Shown piece by piece: positions 62,571 to 64,000 of a DNA stretch of 64,000 nucleotides. The translations under genes were made by a program, and so were the position numbers. Positions within the stretch are counted from its first letter, which is position 1. Each line of letters begins with the position of its first letter. Under the pieces are notes generated by a model. That model worked only from the letters and a program-made list of their open reading frames with translations. It searched no databases and had not been told where the DNA came from. Source of the DNA: Cliona cf. orientalis (Eukaryota > Porifera > Demospongiae > Clionaida > Clionaidae); NCBI GenBank assembly GCA_963930775.1, contig OZ005692.1, positions 6,930,135-6,994,134 of the forward strand, written 5' to 3'.

Positions 62571-63110
62571 CGCGAGGGTGGTCAAAGGTGTGCGTTAATT
62601 AGAATCGCACCATAGTAATGTATTGGGAAGATTACCTGGAAAAACGCGGCCTCCTACCTGGGACCAGCTGCAGTACAGCTATTTATGGCGATATTCCACT
62701 AGGAGAGGAGCTAAAGGCCATGTTCAGCCCTAGGAGATAGCACCAGGCCAAGAATGTCACTTGCGCGGAAGCCTCCAACTTGACCATCATGAGCCCACCT
62801 GGAATGGTGCTGTCAAGGAGAAAAAGGAACCATGGCGCTTTTACTACACCTTTGCAACCCACAGCAGGGGCCTGATCAGAACCAGAACAAGCTGAGATAG
62901 TGGCAGAGTAAGTCACTTCTATATAAAATGCCATCTGGAAAGGCATTTTTACAGCTGATTTTCAATGCATGACATGACCCTCTGGGCCAACCCAAGCCAG
63001 AATAATACTGAATTATCTAACTCATGCTACACACTTACATACACAATTGTTTAGGGTGGAAAGGGTGCAAAAGGTTAGAGTGGAACTAGACCACAGTGAG
63101 AGAAAGGCTG
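62571..63110. other. No gene recognised
   Basis: Single-copy-looking sequence without exon or clear repeat. Short open frames on both strands show no motif. Confidence 0.35.
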
Positions 63111-63111
63111 G

Positions 63112-64000
63112 ATGGGCTTGAAGACGTACGTGTTCAAGACCTCTAAATGCTGGATCAAGCTTGCCAAATGAAAATGGCCCATAACAATCATACATCTGTT
63201 AGATGATCATACCTCAAACAATGCTATAAGGCCTTTCACTGTTGTATCCCCCTATCAGTTGTCATCCATCATAAAAATTAATTAGTGTGTTAAATATCCC
63301 TGATTTAATACAGAGGAGGTAGGACAGGCTTGACCTTTGGCCAATAGTTCACTAATTAAATCACTAGTATAGGCTTTCATGAAGGTTCTTAGAGAACATC
63401 ATTGCGATTTTTGAACTCAGCGCTATTGATTTAGTGGAGGAGCCCCTCTTAGTTAGCACTGTAGAGCAATTTTTAGGTCTTTGGAATGTTAATCAAAGCG
63501 GCTAATCGATATTCCAAAGACCTAAAAATTGCTCTACAGTGCTAACTAAGAGGGGCTCCCCCACTAAATCAATAGCGCTGAGTTCGAAAATCGCAACGAT
63601 ATCCTCTAAAAATCTTCACGAAAGCCTATAATATCGATTTAATTAGTGAACTATTGGCCAAAGGTCAAGCGCGTCCTACCTCCTCTGGATTTAATACTGG
63701 GATATGACTAATTTTAATGTTCAAAGCAAAAACATTTTTGTCTTGTCCAACCATAAACAATAATTATTGCTGTACAGTGTCATTTATGCACTCAACAACA
63801 GAGAGAAAAATGATCATGCTTGTAGTATAAATACAATGGGCTATGAAGCCATCACTACCAAAACGGAGATTACTAATACTTCTGTATGTACAACTAAGGT
63901 ATAATAATGGCATGACCACGATATCTCATGTTTTTCGTCACAGTTTAGGTTGATCCAGCATTTAGAGGTCTTGAACACCGCCTTCAAGCCCATCCAGCCT
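63112..64000. mobile_element. Nested inverted repeat reaching the window end
   Basis: An outer arm (GCTGGATGGGCTTGAAG.., TTCAAGACCTCTAAATGC, TGGATCAA at 63112-63165) is mirrored at 63952-64000. Inside, 63311-63690 is a long inverted repeat with arms of about 180 bases around a short centre near 63492 (AGCACTGTAGAGCAATTTTT and its complement). The outer arm may continue beyond the window. Confidence 0.8.
63311..63690. repeat. Long near-palindrome, arms about 180 bases
   Basis: CAGAGGAGGTAGGAC, TTGACCTTTGGCCAATAGTT, AGCGCTATTGATTTAGTGG and GAGCCCCTCTTAGTTAGCAC each return as complements in reverse order. The spacer is about 20 bases. Arms differ at scattered positions only. Confidence 0.85.

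Overview
The window is eukaryotic, AT-rich, intron-rich and crowded with transposable elements. Genes are split by GT-AG introns with matching phases. The families seen (mind bomb E3 ligase, TMEM160, one-repeat-per-exon LRR proteins, pogo transposase with PHD finger, SWIM-type MULE) and the many CATG/ACATGT palindromes suggest an early-branching metazoan, most likely a marine demosponge. The species call is inference; nothing here is bacterial or organellar.

Layout. 1-7.2 kb: no recognisable gene, only dispersed repeats. 7.2-10.3 kb (minus): a TMEM160-like mitochondrial membrane protein, three exons joined by phase, plus a possible last exon. 10.4-11.4, 16.8-17.8 and 19.3-19.7 kb: three copies of one TTAA-flanked terminal-inverted-repeat element. 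11.7-14.4 kb (minus): 3' end of an LRR gene with one repeat per exon. 16.1-18.6 kb (minus): a mind-bomb-like gene (MIB/HERC2, ZZ, partial second MIB/HERC2, MIB repeat) carrying a TTAA element in an intron and apparently lacking half of its second MIB/HERC2 domain. 20.2-24.1 kb (minus): two tandem paralogues of a multipass membrane protein. The first has one in-frame TAG; the second is a decayed pseudogene holding two perfect palindromes. 24.6-27.4 kb: a foldback element with a nested MITE, then several long hairpins.

28.06-58.34 kb (minus): nine exons whose phases all fit, read here as one gene of about 30 kb. It encodes an ARM-like helical region, a TPR-like segment, an HNH-like Cys/SHxxP domain and two related Cys-rich WYC modules. 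One exon has an in-frame TAA. Two very large introns (8.9 and 13.9 kb) hold most of the transposon debris: foldback elements, a hAT-like fragment, a Ty3/gypsy-like pol remnant, a SWIM/YqaJ-like fragment, a degenerate MULE, a tRNA-like SINE head and MITEs.

58.9-61.2 kb (plus): a broken pogo/Tigger-like transposase with a C-terminal PHD finger, split by a MITE. 61.6-64.0 kb: another TIR family and a nested inverted repeat running to the window end. No rRNA gene, intact tRNA or CRISPR array was seen.
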